Shown here: positions 43,770 to 52,117 of the stretch, piece by piece
Numbering within the stretch: the first letter of the stretch is position 1
Layout: each line of letters starts with the position of its first letter
From: Variovorax sp. PAMC26660
Lineage (GTDB): Bacteria; Pseudomonadota; Gammaproteobacteria; Burkholderiales; Burkholderiaceae_C
Reading direction: 5' to 3'
NCBI RefSeq assembly: GCF_014302995.1
Contig: NZ_CP060295.1
Location: 2,542,001 to 2,606,000 of the forward strand
DNA: 64,000 nt
Made by a program: the position numbers and the translations under genes
The notes under the pieces: generated by a model
Databases searched by the model: none
What the model was told of the DNA's origin: nothing
The model's input: the letters and a program-made list of their open reading frames with translations, nothing else

Positions 43770-45764
43770 ATGCCCGCTCCCAATATTCCCCAGATCCGTC
43801 TCTATCAAAACTGGCTGCGCGAGACACGCGGCCTCTCGTTCGACAGCTACGACGCGCTGTGGCGCTGGTCCACCACCGAGCTCGATGCCTTCTGGCAGAG
43901 CATCTGGGACTACGCCGGCCTGCGCTCGCCCACGCCGCACACCGCCGTGCTCGCGCAGCCGCGCATGCCCACCGCGCGCTGGTTTCCCGGTGCCCAGGTC
44001 AACTACGCGCGCGAGGTGCTGCGCCACGCGGATGCTGCCCACGCGGCCGGCATGCCGGCCATCGTGAGCGACAACGAACTTGGCGAAGTGCGCGAGCTGT
44101 CGTGGCCCGAACTGCGCCGCCAGGTGGCCGCCGTGGCGCTCACGCTCAAGTCGCTCGGCGTGCAGCGCGGTGACCGCGTTGCGGCCTACATGCCCAACGT
44201 GCCAGAGACCATGGTTGCATTCCTGGCGTGTTCCAGCATCGGCGCCATCTGGAGCGTGTGCGCGCCCGACATGGGCACCGCCGCCGTCACCGACCGCTTC
44301 CGCCAGATCGAGCCCAAGGTGCTGATCGCCGTCGATGGCGTGCACTACGGTGGCAAGCCGCTCGACCGCAGCGCGGTGCTGCAGGAGCTGCGCGGCCAGT
44401 TGCCCAGCGTGCAGAAACTGCTGCTCGTGAAGTCGCCGTTCGCCGCGAGCGCGGTGGCACACGATGTCGAGTGGACCCAGGCCATTGCGCGCGACGACGC
44501 CGAAGTCGCCGCCTTCGAGCCCGAGTGGCTGCCCTTCGACCACCCGATCTGGATCGTCTATTCGAGCGGCACCACCGGCCTGCCCAAGCCCATCGTGCAC
44601 GGGCAGGGCGGCATCATCCTCACCATGCACGCCTGCGGCCTGCACAACGACGTGGGCGCGAGCTACGGCGCCAACAACTTCGGCGAGCGCTACCACTGGT
44701 ACAGCTCCACCGGCTGGGTGATGTGGAACTCGCAGCTCTCGGGCATGGCCTTCGGCGCGACCATCTGCATCTACGACGGCAACCCGGCGGGCAGCAAGGA
44801 GAAGCCCGACTGGAGCGTGTTGTGGCGCTTCGTCGCGCGGCACAAGGTCACCTTCTTCGGCGCGGGCGCGGCCTACTTCACCAACTGCATGAAGGCGGGC
44901 CTCGTCGCCAAGGACTGCGGCGACCTTTCGCGCGTGCGCGCCCTCGGCAGCACCGGCTCGCCGTTGCCCGAAGAGGTGCAGCGCTGGGGTTCGCAACAGA
45001 TCCTGTCTGCCGGCTCGAAGGAGGTGTGGTGGTGCAACATCTCAGGCGGCACCGACTTCTGCGGCGCCTTCGTCGGCGGCAACCGCGACCTGCCCGAAGT
45101 GCCGGGCCAGATGCAGTGCCGCGAACTCGGCCACGCGGTCGAAGCCTGGAACGAGCAGGGCCAGCCGGTCATCGGCGAGGTCGGCGAACTGGTGTGCACC
45201 CAAGCCATTCCGTCGATGCCGCTGTACTTCTGGGGCGACGAAGGCAATGCGCGCTACCTGTCGAGCTACTTCGACACCTACCCCGGTGTGTGGCGCCACG
45301 GCGACTGGATCAAGATCGGCGAAGACGGCGGCTGCATCATCTACGGCCGCAGCGACGCCACCATCAACCGCCAGGGCCTGCGCATGGGCACCAGCGAGAT
45401 CTACAGCGCGGTCGAGGGGCTGCCCGAAGTGCTCGACTCGATGGTGGTCGATCTCGAATACCTGGGCCGCGACAGCTACATGCCGCTGTTCGTGGTGCTG
45501 CGCCCTGGCGTGGCGCTCGACGACGCGATGCGCACGCGGCTGAACAACGCGATCAAGACCTCGCTGTCGCCGCGCTTCGTGCCCAACGACATCTTCCAGG
45601 TGGCCGAGATTCCGCGCACGCTCTCGGGCAAGAAGCAGGAGCTGCCGATCAAGAAGCTGCTGCTGGGCCAGCCGATCGAGAAGGTGGTCAATCGCGAGGC
45701 CATGGCAAACCCTGGAAGCCTGGATTGGTATGTGGCTTTCGCCGCGCAACGTGCCTCCGCATAA
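43770..45764 (+). CDS. Acetoacetate-CoA ligase
   Basis: A 664-residue ANL-family ligase that makes acetoacetyl-CoA from acetoacetate, CoA and ATP. Features are the acetyl-CoA-synthetase-type N-terminus (FDSYDALWRWSTTELDAFW), the phosphate loop VYSSGTTGLPKPIVHG, WWCNISGGTDFCGAFVGGN and the C-terminal RTLSGKKQELPIKKLL with the catalytic lysine. The length suits acetoacetyl-CoA synthetase. It is divergent from, and probably coregulated with, the TetR/ABC/cyclase/fahA operon, which generates acetoacetate. Confidence 0.9.
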   Translation: MPAPNIPQIRLYQNWLRETRGLSFDSYDALWRWSTTELDAFWQSIWDYAGLRSPTPHTAVLAQPRMPTARWFPGAQVNYAREVLRHADAAHAAGMPAIVSDNELGEVRELSWPELRRQVAAVALTLKSLGVQRGDRVAAYMPNVPETMVAFLACSSIGAIWSVCAPDMGTAAVTDRFRQIEPKVLIAVDGVHYGGKPLDRSAVLQELRGQLPSVQKLLLVKSPFAASAVAHDVEWTQAIARDDAEVAAFEPEWLPFDHPIWIVYSSGTTGLPKPIVHGQGGIILTMHACGLHNDVGASYGANNFGERYHWYSSTGWVMWNSQLSGMAFGATICIYDGNPAGSKEKPDWSVLWRFVARHKVTFFGAGAAYFTNCMKAGLVAKDCGDLSRVRALGSTGSPLPEEVQRWGSQQILSAGSKEVWWCNISGGTDFCGAFVGGNRDLPEVPGQMQCRELGHAVEAWNEQGQPVIGEVGELVCTQAIPSMPLYFWGDEGNARYLSSYFDTYPGVWRHGDWIKIGEDGGCIIYGRSDATINRQGLRMGTSEIYSAVEGLPEVLDSMVVDLEYLGRDSYMPLFVVLRPGVALDDAMRTRLNNAIKTSLSPRFVPNDIFQVAEIPRTLSGKKQELPIKKLLLGQPIEKVVNREAMANPGSLDWYVAFAAQRASA

Positions 45765-45772
45765 TGGGGCGC

Positions 45773-46225
45773 ATGAAAAGACGCACCAGCCTCCTCCTGC
45801 TTTCCGCCGTTGCCGGCGCTTCCTTGTTGAGCGCCTGCGCATCGCCTTCTTCCACACCATCGCCATCGGGCGGTGGCGCCGCGCCGCTGCGCGTGACCGG
45901 CACGGTGGCCTACCGCGAGCGCATCGCGCTCGATCCCTCGGCCGAGGTCGTGGTGCAACTGCTCGACGTGTCGCGCATGGACGCACCCTCGGTGACCCTT
46001 GCCGAGCAGCGCTTCAAGGCCAACGGCAAGCAGCCACCCATTGCCTATGAGCTGAGCGTGGACCCCGCACGCATCGACCCCCGCATGCGCTACGCGGTGT
46101 CGGCGCGCATCTCGCGCGGCGACCAGCTGCTGTTCATCAACGACACGCAGTATTCGGTGCTCACGCAAGGCAACGGCACCACCGCCAACCTGATGCTCGT
46201 GCGCGTCACGCAAGCGCCTCGCTGA
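45773..46225 (+). CDS. YbaY-family lipoprotein
   Basis: A 150-residue lipoprotein. The signal sequence ends in the lipobox LSAC (Cys22), followed by a Ser/Pro linker and a YbaY-type beta-sandwich (VTGTVAYRERIALDPSAEVVVQL and MRYAVSARISRGDQLLFIND). Relatives are outer-membrane lipoproteins of uncertain role linked to glycosylated or secreted proteins. The ATG at 45764, three codons earlier and overlapping the ligase stop, is an alternative start. It is convergent with the cyclase gene. Confidence 0.85.
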   Translation: MKRRTSLLLLSAVAGASLLSACASPSSTPSPSGGGAAPLRVTGTVAYRERIALDPSAEVVVQLLDVSRMDAPSVTLAEQRFKANGKQPPIAYELSVDPARIDPRMRYAVSARISRGDQLLFINDTQYSVLTQGNGTTANLMLVRVTQAPR

Positions 46226-46231
46226 CGGTCC

Positions 46232-48190
46232 CTAGGAAGTTCGCAGTTCGTAGAGCACCATGCGCGTCTGCCGGCCGCGCAGCTCTACCAGCTCTTCGAT
46301 GCGGCGCGTGCACAGCCGGCCCTTCAGCGCCTCGAAGGTGACTTCCGACATCAGCATCTGCGTGCCCAACTGCTTGTTGATGCCCTCGATGCGGCTCGCC
46401 ACGTTCACCACGTCGCCGAACGCCGTGTAAGACAGCCGGTCGTTCGAGCCCAGAATGCCCGCGATCACCACGCCCGTGTGAATGCCGATGCGCGTGCGGA
46501 ATTCGGGCAGCCCGTCGGCGTGCCATTTCCGGTTGAGTTCGGTCATCTCCACATGCAGTTCGAGCGCGGCAAGGCAGGCCTTGTACTCCGCGTCTCTCAG
46601 GTCTGCGGGCGCACCCCACAGCACCATGATGCCGTCGCCGATGAACTTGTCGATGACGCCGCCGTGCCGCGTGAATACGCCCGCCGCGAGGTTGAAGTAT
46701 TCGGTCAGCATGCCGACCAGCACGTCGGTGTCCAGCGATTCAGAGATCGAGGTGAAGCCCTCCACGTCGGTGAACATCACGGTGATGCGCCGTGGCGAAC
46801 CGCTCGGCGCGAGCGCATGCCCTTCGTCGATGAGCTGGTTGATCACGTCCACCGGCACGAACTTGCTGAAGGCCTTGAGGCTGCGCGCGGAGTCGTCGAG
46901 CGCCTGGTCCAGGTGCTGGATTTCGAGCACGCGGCTGGGTTCGCGCGGCAGGTTGTCCAGCTCCAGCAGGCCGATGCGGCGCGCGATGCGTGAGAGGTTC
47001 TCGACCGGCGAGGTCACCAGCTTCGACAGCTTCAGCGACAGGAACAGCGCGATCCCCAGGAAGGCCAGCGCCAGCAGCAGCGACCACAGCACTGCGCGCC
47101 GCAGGCCGCCCAGCAGCATGTCTTCGGGCACCCAGCTCACCAGTTGCCAGCCGGTGGCCTGGATCTGCGAGGTCTGCACCAGGTAGCTGCGGCCTTCGTA
47201 GGCGAAGGCGAAGTCCGTGTCGGTGCCGCTGCCCGCCGTGCCCGCGGCCACCATGTGGTCGTGCAGCGCGCCGAGTACGCCCGAGGGCGGCCCCAGGCGA
47301 TGCAGGATGCCGGGCATGTCGCTGCGCGCGAGCACCTGGAAGTCGGCGCTCAGCAGGGCGCTGTCGCCATAGCCGTCGCTGCTGAAAAGGCGCACGAACT
47401 CCGACAGCCGGCCCAGCGACACGTCGCCGGCCACCACCAGTGCCTGCGAGCTGCCTTCGGCATAGCGGCGACGGCTGGGCAGCGCGTAGGTCACGCCCAG
47501 CTCTTGCGCGGCGGCGAACACATAGGGCTTGGTCCATACCGGGCCTTGCGCCGTGCGGGCCTGCAGATACCAGCTGCGCCTTGTCGGGTCGTAGTCGCTG
47601 CGGTAGGCCTCGATGCGCTGCGTGGCGTAGCGGTTCTGCACATCGGATTCGGCCTCCAGCGGCAGCTTGTACTGCCAGGTCTCGGTGGTGAAGCCGGGGC
47701 CGCGCGCAATGTGCCGCATGGCGGGCGTGGGGTAGCGCAGGGCCATCAGCATCTGGCCCACTTCGTTGGTCACATAGATGCTGTCGAGTTCGGGCGACTG
47801 CTCCAGCAGCGTCCACAGAAGCTCCGACGTCCGGTCGGCATGGTCGCCCGCAGGGCGCAGGCTGGGGGCGCTGGCCACCGCATCGACGACCGACTCGGCC
47901 TTCTTGAGGAAGGCCCGTACCTTGTCTTCGGTGCGGTCGTGGTTGGCCTTGTGCGCGGAGACCCCGATGCGGGACACCAGCCGTTGGGACCCCCAGTAGC
48001 CCAGCGAGACCAGCATCAGCGACTGGGCCAGGGCCACGGCACTGACGATGGTGCCCACGTCCACCCTGAAGCGGCGAGATCGCCCGGGTGGCGCGACAAG
48101 CGCCGTATGGGGTGACGGTGCCGCCGTGGCGGCAAATTCAAACGGCGGCTTTCCCGCCACACCCGGATTCCCGGACGAGTTCATGTTCAT
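46232..48190 (-). CDS. Class III adenylate/guanylate cyclase with extracytoplasmic Cache sensor
   Basis: A 652-residue membrane signalling enzyme. TM1 is near residues 46-66, followed by a large periplasmic dCache-like domain (about 70-340, with YDPTRRSWYLQA). TM2 is near 360-385, then a HAMP-like stretch, and the class III catalytic domain from about 470. The metal-binding aspartates sit in MFTDVEGFTSI and FIGDGIMVLWG, and LSYTAFGDVVNVASRIEG is the substrate/transition-state segment. It would make cAMP or cGMP in response to an external ligand. I start at the ATG at 48190, preceded by AGGGAG. No cyclic-nucleotide effector is adjacent. Confidence 0.88.
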   Translation of the reverse strand: MNMNSSGNPGVAGKPPFEFAATAAPSPHTALVAPPGRSRRFRVDVGTIVSAVALAQSLMLVSLGYWGSQRLVSRIGVSAHKANHDRTEDKVRAFLKKAESVVDAVASAPSLRPAGDHADRTSELLWTLLEQSPELDSIYVTNEVGQMLMALRYPTPAMRHIARGPGFTTETWQYKLPLEAESDVQNRYATQRIEAYRSDYDPTRRSWYLQARTAQGPVWTKPYVFAAAQELGVTYALPSRRRYAEGSSQALVVAGDVSLGRLSEFVRLFSSDGYGDSALLSADFQVLARSDMPGILHRLGPPSGVLGALHDHMVAAGTAGSGTDTDFAFAYEGRSYLVQTSQIQATGWQLVSWVPEDMLLGGLRRAVLWSLLLALAFLGIALFLSLKLSKLVTSPVENLSRIARRIGLLELDNLPREPSRVLEIQHLDQALDDSARSLKAFSKFVPVDVINQLIDEGHALAPSGSPRRITVMFTDVEGFTSISESLDTDVLVGMLTEYFNLAAGVFTRHGGVIDKFIGDGIMVLWGAPADLRDAEYKACLAALELHVEMTELNRKWHADGLPEFRTRIGIHTGVVIAGILGSNDRLSYTAFGDVVNVASRIEGINKQLGTQMLMSEVTFEALKGRLCTRRIEELVELRGRQTRMVLYELRTS

Positions 48191-48548
48191 ACAGCTCCCT
48201 GACGACCACTCGAGCGCACCCGCAGCGGTGAGGCCGCGGGTCGACATCCGGTGAGCTCACGGCCCCGATCGTTGTTGTCGGAGATCCTGGTGTGCGCCGG
48301 ATGCGGGCGCGATTTTCGCTCGACTTCGGCTTTGTGTGCGTTATTGCACGGGCAGAAGAGGTTCGGGGCTTGCGTCGACCGAACGGAAGCGGTGGTGCTC
48401 GCCGATCTCTCCGCGCACCGCGCTGGCGGCATCCGGTGCATGCGATCGGATCGCCGTTCCAAAAAAATATTTGCAGATCGAGCGACGGATTCCGGCGGCT
48501 GGCTCCGTTCAACCATCGCGCTGCTTTTGCGCTTCAGGGAGTTTCTTG
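48191..48548. other. Intergenic region between the cyclase and His/Trp-rich lipoprotein genes
   Basis: A 358-bp gap between divergent genes. Open frames here are short and do not look coding. It contains a short A-rich patch (AAAAAAATATTTG near 48461-48473) in otherwise GC-rich sequence, and AGGGAG before the next gene. I see no recognisable promoter, RNA gene or repeat. Confidence 0.4.
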
Positions 48549-48776
48549 ATGTTCCTTCGCTCGTCTCTTGTCGTCGCGGCTGTCTGCGCGCTTGCATTGA
48601 CCGGTTGCGTGGTGGCGCCCGCGACCATCCGCCCGGCCTACATCGCGCCCGCCGGCGTGGCCTATGTCGCGCCGACCTACGCGATGCCCGCCCCGGGCTA
48701 TGTGTGGCGCTATCACTCCCACTACGGCTGGGGTTGGCATCACTCGGTGTATGGCTGGCATCGCGGGTGGTACTGA
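48549..48776 (+). CDS. Small His/Trp/Tyr-rich lipoprotein
   Basis: A 75-residue lipoprotein with lipobox LTGC (Cys20). The mature part is rich in Pro/Ala/Tyr and ends in a YHSHYGWGWHHSVYGWHRGW segment resembling YXWGXW-type repeats, with four histidines suited to metal binding. AGGGAG precedes the ATG. A closely similar protein is encoded immediately downstream, so the pair is a tandem duplication. It heads a same-strand series leading to an ECF sigma factor and a metal-sensor-like protein. Confidence 0.75.
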   Translation: MFLRSSLVVAAVCALALTGCVVAPATIRPAYIAPAGVAYVAPTYAMPAPGYVWRYHSHYGWGWHHSVYGWHRGWY

Positions 48777-48829
48777 TGTCTGAGCCGTCCCGCCTTGCGT
48801 TCGTCCTCCATGTCCAACCGGGTTCTTTC

Positions 48830-49102
48830 GTGAAATCAAAAAACGTGCTCTCAGCCCTCGGCGCTGGCCTCCTGGCCCTGATCGGCGCTCTCGTGACGAC
48901 GGTGTCCGCGCAGGCCCAGCCAGTCATCGTCGTTCCGCCGCCGGTGGTCGTTGCGCGACCCGTCTATGTCGCGCCGCCGGGCGTCGTCTATGTCCGGCCG
49001 ACCTATGTGATTCCGGGGCCAGGCTATGTGTGGCACTACCACGTCCACCACGGCTGGGGCTGGTATCACCCCCACTACGGCTGGCATCGCGGCTGGCACT
49101 GA
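48830..49102 (+). CDS. Small His/Trp/Tyr-rich secreted protein (paralogue)
   Basis: A 90-residue protein with an ordinary signal peptide (KNVLSALGAGLLALIGALVT, cleaved after SAQA) instead of a lipobox. The mature part repeats the paralogue's plan: PPGVVYVRPTYVIPGPGYVW, then YHVHHGWGWYHPHYGWHRGW with six histidines. I choose the GTG at 48830 because it yields a clean signal peptide and its upstream sequence resembles that of the paralogue. The ATG at 48776, overlapping the previous stop (TGATG), is a real alternative that adds 18 residues. Confidence 0.7.
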   Translation: MKSKNVLSALGAGLLALIGALVTTVSAQAQPVIVVPPPVVVARPVYVAPPGVVYVRPTYVIPGPGYVWHYHVHHGWGWYHPHYGWHRGWH

Positions 49103-49140
49103 TCCATTGCGCGCCTGTCTTCCTGTCGACAGAGACACAC

Positions 49141-49350
49141 ATGGACCCGAGATCCGTCATTCTTGTGCTCGGCCTTGCCTGGCTGGCGTCGGTCGGGCCG
49201 CTGCCCGCACCGGCGTTCGCGTATGTCGCGCCTGGCATCGCCCTCCAGCCGCTGCCGACCTTGCGGGCCGCCGCCGCCGGTCGCACGCAGGGACAACGCG
49301 AGGCGAAGGCACAGAATCTCCTTCGCGGGCAGCAGGAGCTTCAGCATTGA
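49141..49350 (+). CDS. Small secreted protein of unknown function
   Basis: A 69-residue product with a signal peptide (SVILVLGLAWLASVGPLPA, cleavage near AFAYV). A basic Gln/Arg-rich tail (AAAGRTQGQREAKAQNLLRG) follows. No family is recognised. It lies between the His/Trp-rich proteins and the ECF sigma gene on the same strand, so it is probably part of the same envelope-response unit. The ribosome-binding site is weak. Confidence 0.55.
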   Translation: MDPRSVILVLGLAWLASVGPLPAPAFAYVAPGIALQPLPTLRAAAAGRTQGQREAKAQNLLRGQQELQH

Positions 49351-49398
49351 AACCGGCAACCGCCGCGGAGCGTTCCGACCCACAACCGGCTTTGTCCA

Positions 49399-49962
49399 GT
49401 GGCTGATTCAGACCCAGACGACCTCGACGAGGATTTGCTGCAGCGCCTCGGCCGCAACGAGCCGCAGGCGGCGCGCGAGCTGGTCATCCGCAAGTTGCCG
49501 CGCCTGCTGGCGCTGGCCCAGCGTCTGCTCGGACGGCGCGGCGAAGCCGAAGAGGTGACGCAGGAGGCGTTCGTGCGCATCTGGAAGCAGGCCCCCAAGT
49601 GGCGCCGCGGGGAAGCCCACTTCGATACCTGGCTGCATCGCGTCGTGCTCAACCTCTGCTACGACCGGTTGCGCACAGGCGCTGCCCGCCACGAGCAGGC
49701 CGTGGATGAGCCGCCAGACCATGCAGACGCAGCGCCCACGCCGGAACAGCACTGGGGCCATGCGCAGCGCGACCAGCGTGTCGCATCCGCGCTGGCGCGG
49801 CTGCCTGCCCGCCAACGCGAAGCCATCGTGCTTCAGTACTACCAGGAACTGTCTCATGCGGACATCTGCAAGCTCATGTGCATTTCTATCGATGCGCTCG
49901 AGAGCCTGCTCGCGCGTGCGCGCCGCAACCTGCGCGCAGAACTGATGGAGGCCCAGCCATGA
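49399..49962 (+). CDS. ECF RNA polymerase sigma factor
   Basis: A 187-residue extracytoplasmic-function sigma factor. Region 2 (about 25-95) contains EVTQEAFVRIWKQAPKWR, the core-binding and -10-recognition helix. Region 4 (about 130-180) contains ARLPARQREAIVLQYYQELSHADICKLM. The start is GTG at 49399. It overlaps the next gene at ATGA, where an anti-sigma-like membrane protein begins, so the pair is translationally coupled. Target promoters are not known. Confidence 0.9.
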   Translation: MADSDPDDLDEDLLQRLGRNEPQAARELVIRKLPRLLALAQRLLGRRGEAEEVTQEAFVRIWKQAPKWRRGEAHFDTWLHRVVLNLCYDRLRTGAARHEQAVDEPPDHADAAPTPEQHWGHAQRDQRVASALARLPARQREAIVLQYYQELSHADICKLMCISIDALESLLARARRNLRAELMEAQP

Positions 49963-50405
49963 CACCCGAACGCTTTGAAGAACTTGCCGACGCCTGGGGT
50001 GCCGAGCTACGCCGCTGGCCCGACGCCGAGCGTGCGGATGCGCAGGCGCTGCTCGAACGCGACGCCTCGGCCAGGGTGGTCCTTGCGCGCGCCGCCGAAC
50101 TCGATTCGATGCTGGACGCCAGCGTCGTCGCATCGCCTGCTGCTGCGCTGATCCAGGCCGCGCTGGCCGGCGCGCCCGGTCAGGGCGTGAAGCGCGGGCG
50201 CACCGGCCAGCGCCGTACCGGATGGTGGTGGCCCGGCACATGGGCCGCGGGTGTCGGCCTTGTCGGCGCCGCCGCCGCCGGCGCGCTGGTGTTCGGCCTG
50301 GCCCTGTCGGTCATCGTGCCCCCGGGGCGATCGACGGGAATGGACAGGGACTGGGCCGCCACGACTTTCGATGCCGGCAACACGGCAGACTGGAGCGACG
50401 AGTGA
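49959..50405 (+). CDS. Anti-sigma-factor-like membrane protein
   Basis: A 148-residue protein. The cytoplasmic N-terminal part (1-90) is helical and acidic (RFEELADAWGAELRRWPDAE). One transmembrane helix follows (about 97-118, AAGVGLVGAAAAGALVFGLA) and a short periplasmic tail. Size, topology and coupling to an ECF sigma gene indicate a membrane anti-sigma factor, although no zinc-binding HxxxCxxC motif is present. It overlaps the next gene by 4 bp (GTGA). Confidence 0.8.
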   Translation: MTPERFEELADAWGAELRRWPDAERADAQALLERDASARVVLARAAELDSMLDASVVASPAAALIQAALAGAPGQGVKRGRTGQRRTGWWWPGTWAAGVGLVGAAAAGALVFGLALSVIVPPGRSTGMDRDWAATTFDAGNTADWSDE

Positions 50406-50929
50406 ACGACGAACGACCCAAGCGCGGGATCAACTGGACGTTGATGTCCGTCCTGCTCAACGTATTCCTTGCCGGCGGCATCGCAAGCAGTGCCTGGTAT
50501 CTGTGGAGCAGCAGCCAGCACGCGCAGCACCATGACAGGCCGGCCGCGCAGGCGACGGCGGGCGGCACGGGGCCGGTCAAGCCGCGCAGCCTGCCGGCCG
50601 CCGCCGACAACCTGTCGCCCGCGCAGCGCCAGGCATTCCGAAGCGGCTTGCATGAAGTGCTGCGCGACAACGCCGGGCTGACACGGTCCAGCCATGAAGG
50701 TCGGCTGGAGGCCGCGCGCCTGCTGGCTGCGCCCGTGCTCGACCGCGCGGCGATCGATGGCGCGCTGGCGCGCACCCGCGCCGCCGACATCGAGCAGCGC
50801 GAACGGATCGAGGCCTACGTGATGGCCTACGCGGCCACGCTGCCGCCAGCGGACCGCGAGAGCTTTGCGCAGGCACTGCCCGGGCTGCAGGGGCCCTTCC
50901 ATGTGACTGCGCCGCGAGCCAAGCCTTGA
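50402..50929 (+). CDS. Periplasmic heavy-metal-sensor-like protein (CnrX/Spy type)
   Basis: A 175-residue membrane-anchored protein. A single helix near residues 12-35 is followed by a histidine-containing linker (SSQHAQHHD) and a periplasmic helical domain of the Metal_resist/Spy type (LSPAQRQAFRSGLHEVLRDN, and the LPPADRESFAQALPG repeat motif). The start is GTG. In CnrYXH-like systems such a protein senses metal and controls the anti-sigma factor. The order sigma, anti-sigma, sensor and the His-rich secreted proteins upstream support a metal- or envelope-stress role. Confidence 0.8.
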   Translation: MNDERPKRGINWTLMSVLLNVFLAGGIASSAWYLWSSSQHAQHHDRPAAQATAGGTGPVKPRSLPAAADNLSPAQRQAFRSGLHEVLRDNAGLTRSSHEGRLEAARLLAAPVLDRAAIDGALARTRAADIEQRERIEAYVMAYAATLPPADRESFAQALPGLQGPFHVTAPRAKP

Positions 50930-50947
50930 CCGCTCCGACGAAGGCGT

Positions 50948-51658
50948 TCAGCGCGCGTCGTGAAAGATGATGCCCAGCGTGTGCCTGCGTCCCGAGCGCA
51001 GGCGGCTCACGCCGTGGCGCATCGTCACGCGGTAGCTGCCGCGCGTGCCCGCCACCGGCCGCTGGTTGACCGCGAAGATCACCGCCTCGCCCTGCGCGAG
51101 CGACACCACCTCCGCGCGCGACTGCATGCGCGGCCGCTGCTCGGTCAGCACGAATTCGCCGCCCGTGAAGTCCTCGCGCGGATCGCTCAGCAGCACGGTG
51201 AGCTGCAGCGGAAACTGCAGGTCGCCGTACAGATCCTGGTGCAGGCAGTTGTAGTCGCCCTCGTCGTAGCGCAGCAGCAGCGGGGTGGGGCGCAACTGGC
51301 CTGCCGCATGGCAGCGCGCGAGGTACGCGGCGTGGTCCGGCGGGAAGTCGGCTGGCTGGCCCATCGCCGTCGCCCAGGCGTTGGCCAGCGGCGCGAGCCG
51401 TTCGTACAAGGCACCGCGCCATCCGGCGAGCAGCGGCGGCAGCGGGTTCGCGAAGTACTGGTACTCGCCCTGGCCGAAGCCGTGGCGCTGCATGACCACA
51501 CGGCTGCGAAAGTGCGTGGGCTGGTCGTACATCGCCGCGAGCGCGGCGCATTCCTTCGGCGTGAACAGCCGGCCGGTGGTGGCGCAGCCACGGGTGGCGA
51601 GTTCGGTCTCGATGCGGGGCCAGTCGAGGGCCTCGATGTGGGAAGCGGGGGATGTCAT
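50948..51658 (-). CDS. 2-Oxoglutarate/Fe(II)-dependent oxygenase
   Basis: A 236-residue jelly-roll oxygenase of the prolyl-hydroxylase-like type. The iron motif HQD (H140, D142) is in CLHQDLYG. The distal histidine is H215 in MRHGVSRL, with a downstream arginine for 2-oxoglutarate. It would hydroxylate a protein or small molecule using O2 and 2-oxoglutarate. The ATG at 51658 gives a normal length. It is convergent with the metal-sensor gene and divergent from the small gene at 51770. The substrate is unknown. Confidence 0.85.
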   Translation of the reverse strand: MTSPASHIEALDWPRIETELATRGCATTGRLFTPKECAALAAMYDQPTHFRSRVVMQRHGFGQGEYQYFANPLPPLLAGWRGALYERLAPLANAWATAMGQPADFPPDHAAYLARCHAAGQLRPTPLLLRYDEGDYNCLHQDLYGDLQFPLQLTVLLSDPREDFTGGEFVLTEQRPRMQSRAEVVSLAQGEAVIFAVNQRPVAGTRGSYRVTMRHGVSRLRSGRRHTLGIIFHDAR

Positions 51659-51769
51659 GGCGGCAGTGTCTCGTCTTCGCGCGTGTGCGGCTCGCCGTTT
51701 CCGGACGCGGGTTTCGGGATGCTCCCGGGCGCCTTCGTCCTGTCCGCGGTTTTGAGCGATCATTCGACC

Positions 51770-52117
51770 ATGGCACAAGCAAAAACCACCGCGCGCGAAA
51801 GCTCGAAAGGACAACTGGTCCAGGGCCGATCGGTTGCGACGCTGGGGCGCGGCATGGAACTGGTCAAGGTCGGCAAGGCGCCTCGCGCTGTTGTCCGCCC
51901 GGAGGACAACACGACGGTGCTGCTGAAGAAGGCAGCCCGCGCGCTGAACAAGCCCGGTATCGACCGGGCGGTCGTTTTTCGCGGACCCAACGCAGCCAAG
52001 ATATTCGCCTATTACGCCTACCCGCAAGATCCCACCCAGGTCGTTCGTGAGGCGGCCGACGGCACCAAGGTCGTCGGCCGGCTGGTCGAAGGCAGGTTTC
52101 GCGCGAGCAAGGCGTGA
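51770..52117 (+). CDS. Small basic protein upstream of a zeta-toxin-like ATPase (putative antitoxin)
   Basis: A 115-residue basic protein with no family that I recognise. The body (VATLGRGMELVKVGKAPRAV, VVFRGPNAAKIFAYYAYPQD) is predicted mixed alpha/beta. Its stop overlaps the GTG of the zeta-like ATPase gene (GTGA), so the two are translationally coupled. That arrangement and its size suggest an antitoxin or partner protein. It does not resemble the three-helix epsilon antitoxin, so the assignment rests on context only. Confidence 0.6.
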   Translation: MAQAKTTARESSKGQLVQGRSVATLGRGMELVKVGKAPRAVVRPEDNTTVLLKKAARALNKPGIDRAVVFRGPNAAKIFAYYAYPQDPTQVVREAADGTKVVGRLVEGRFRASKA

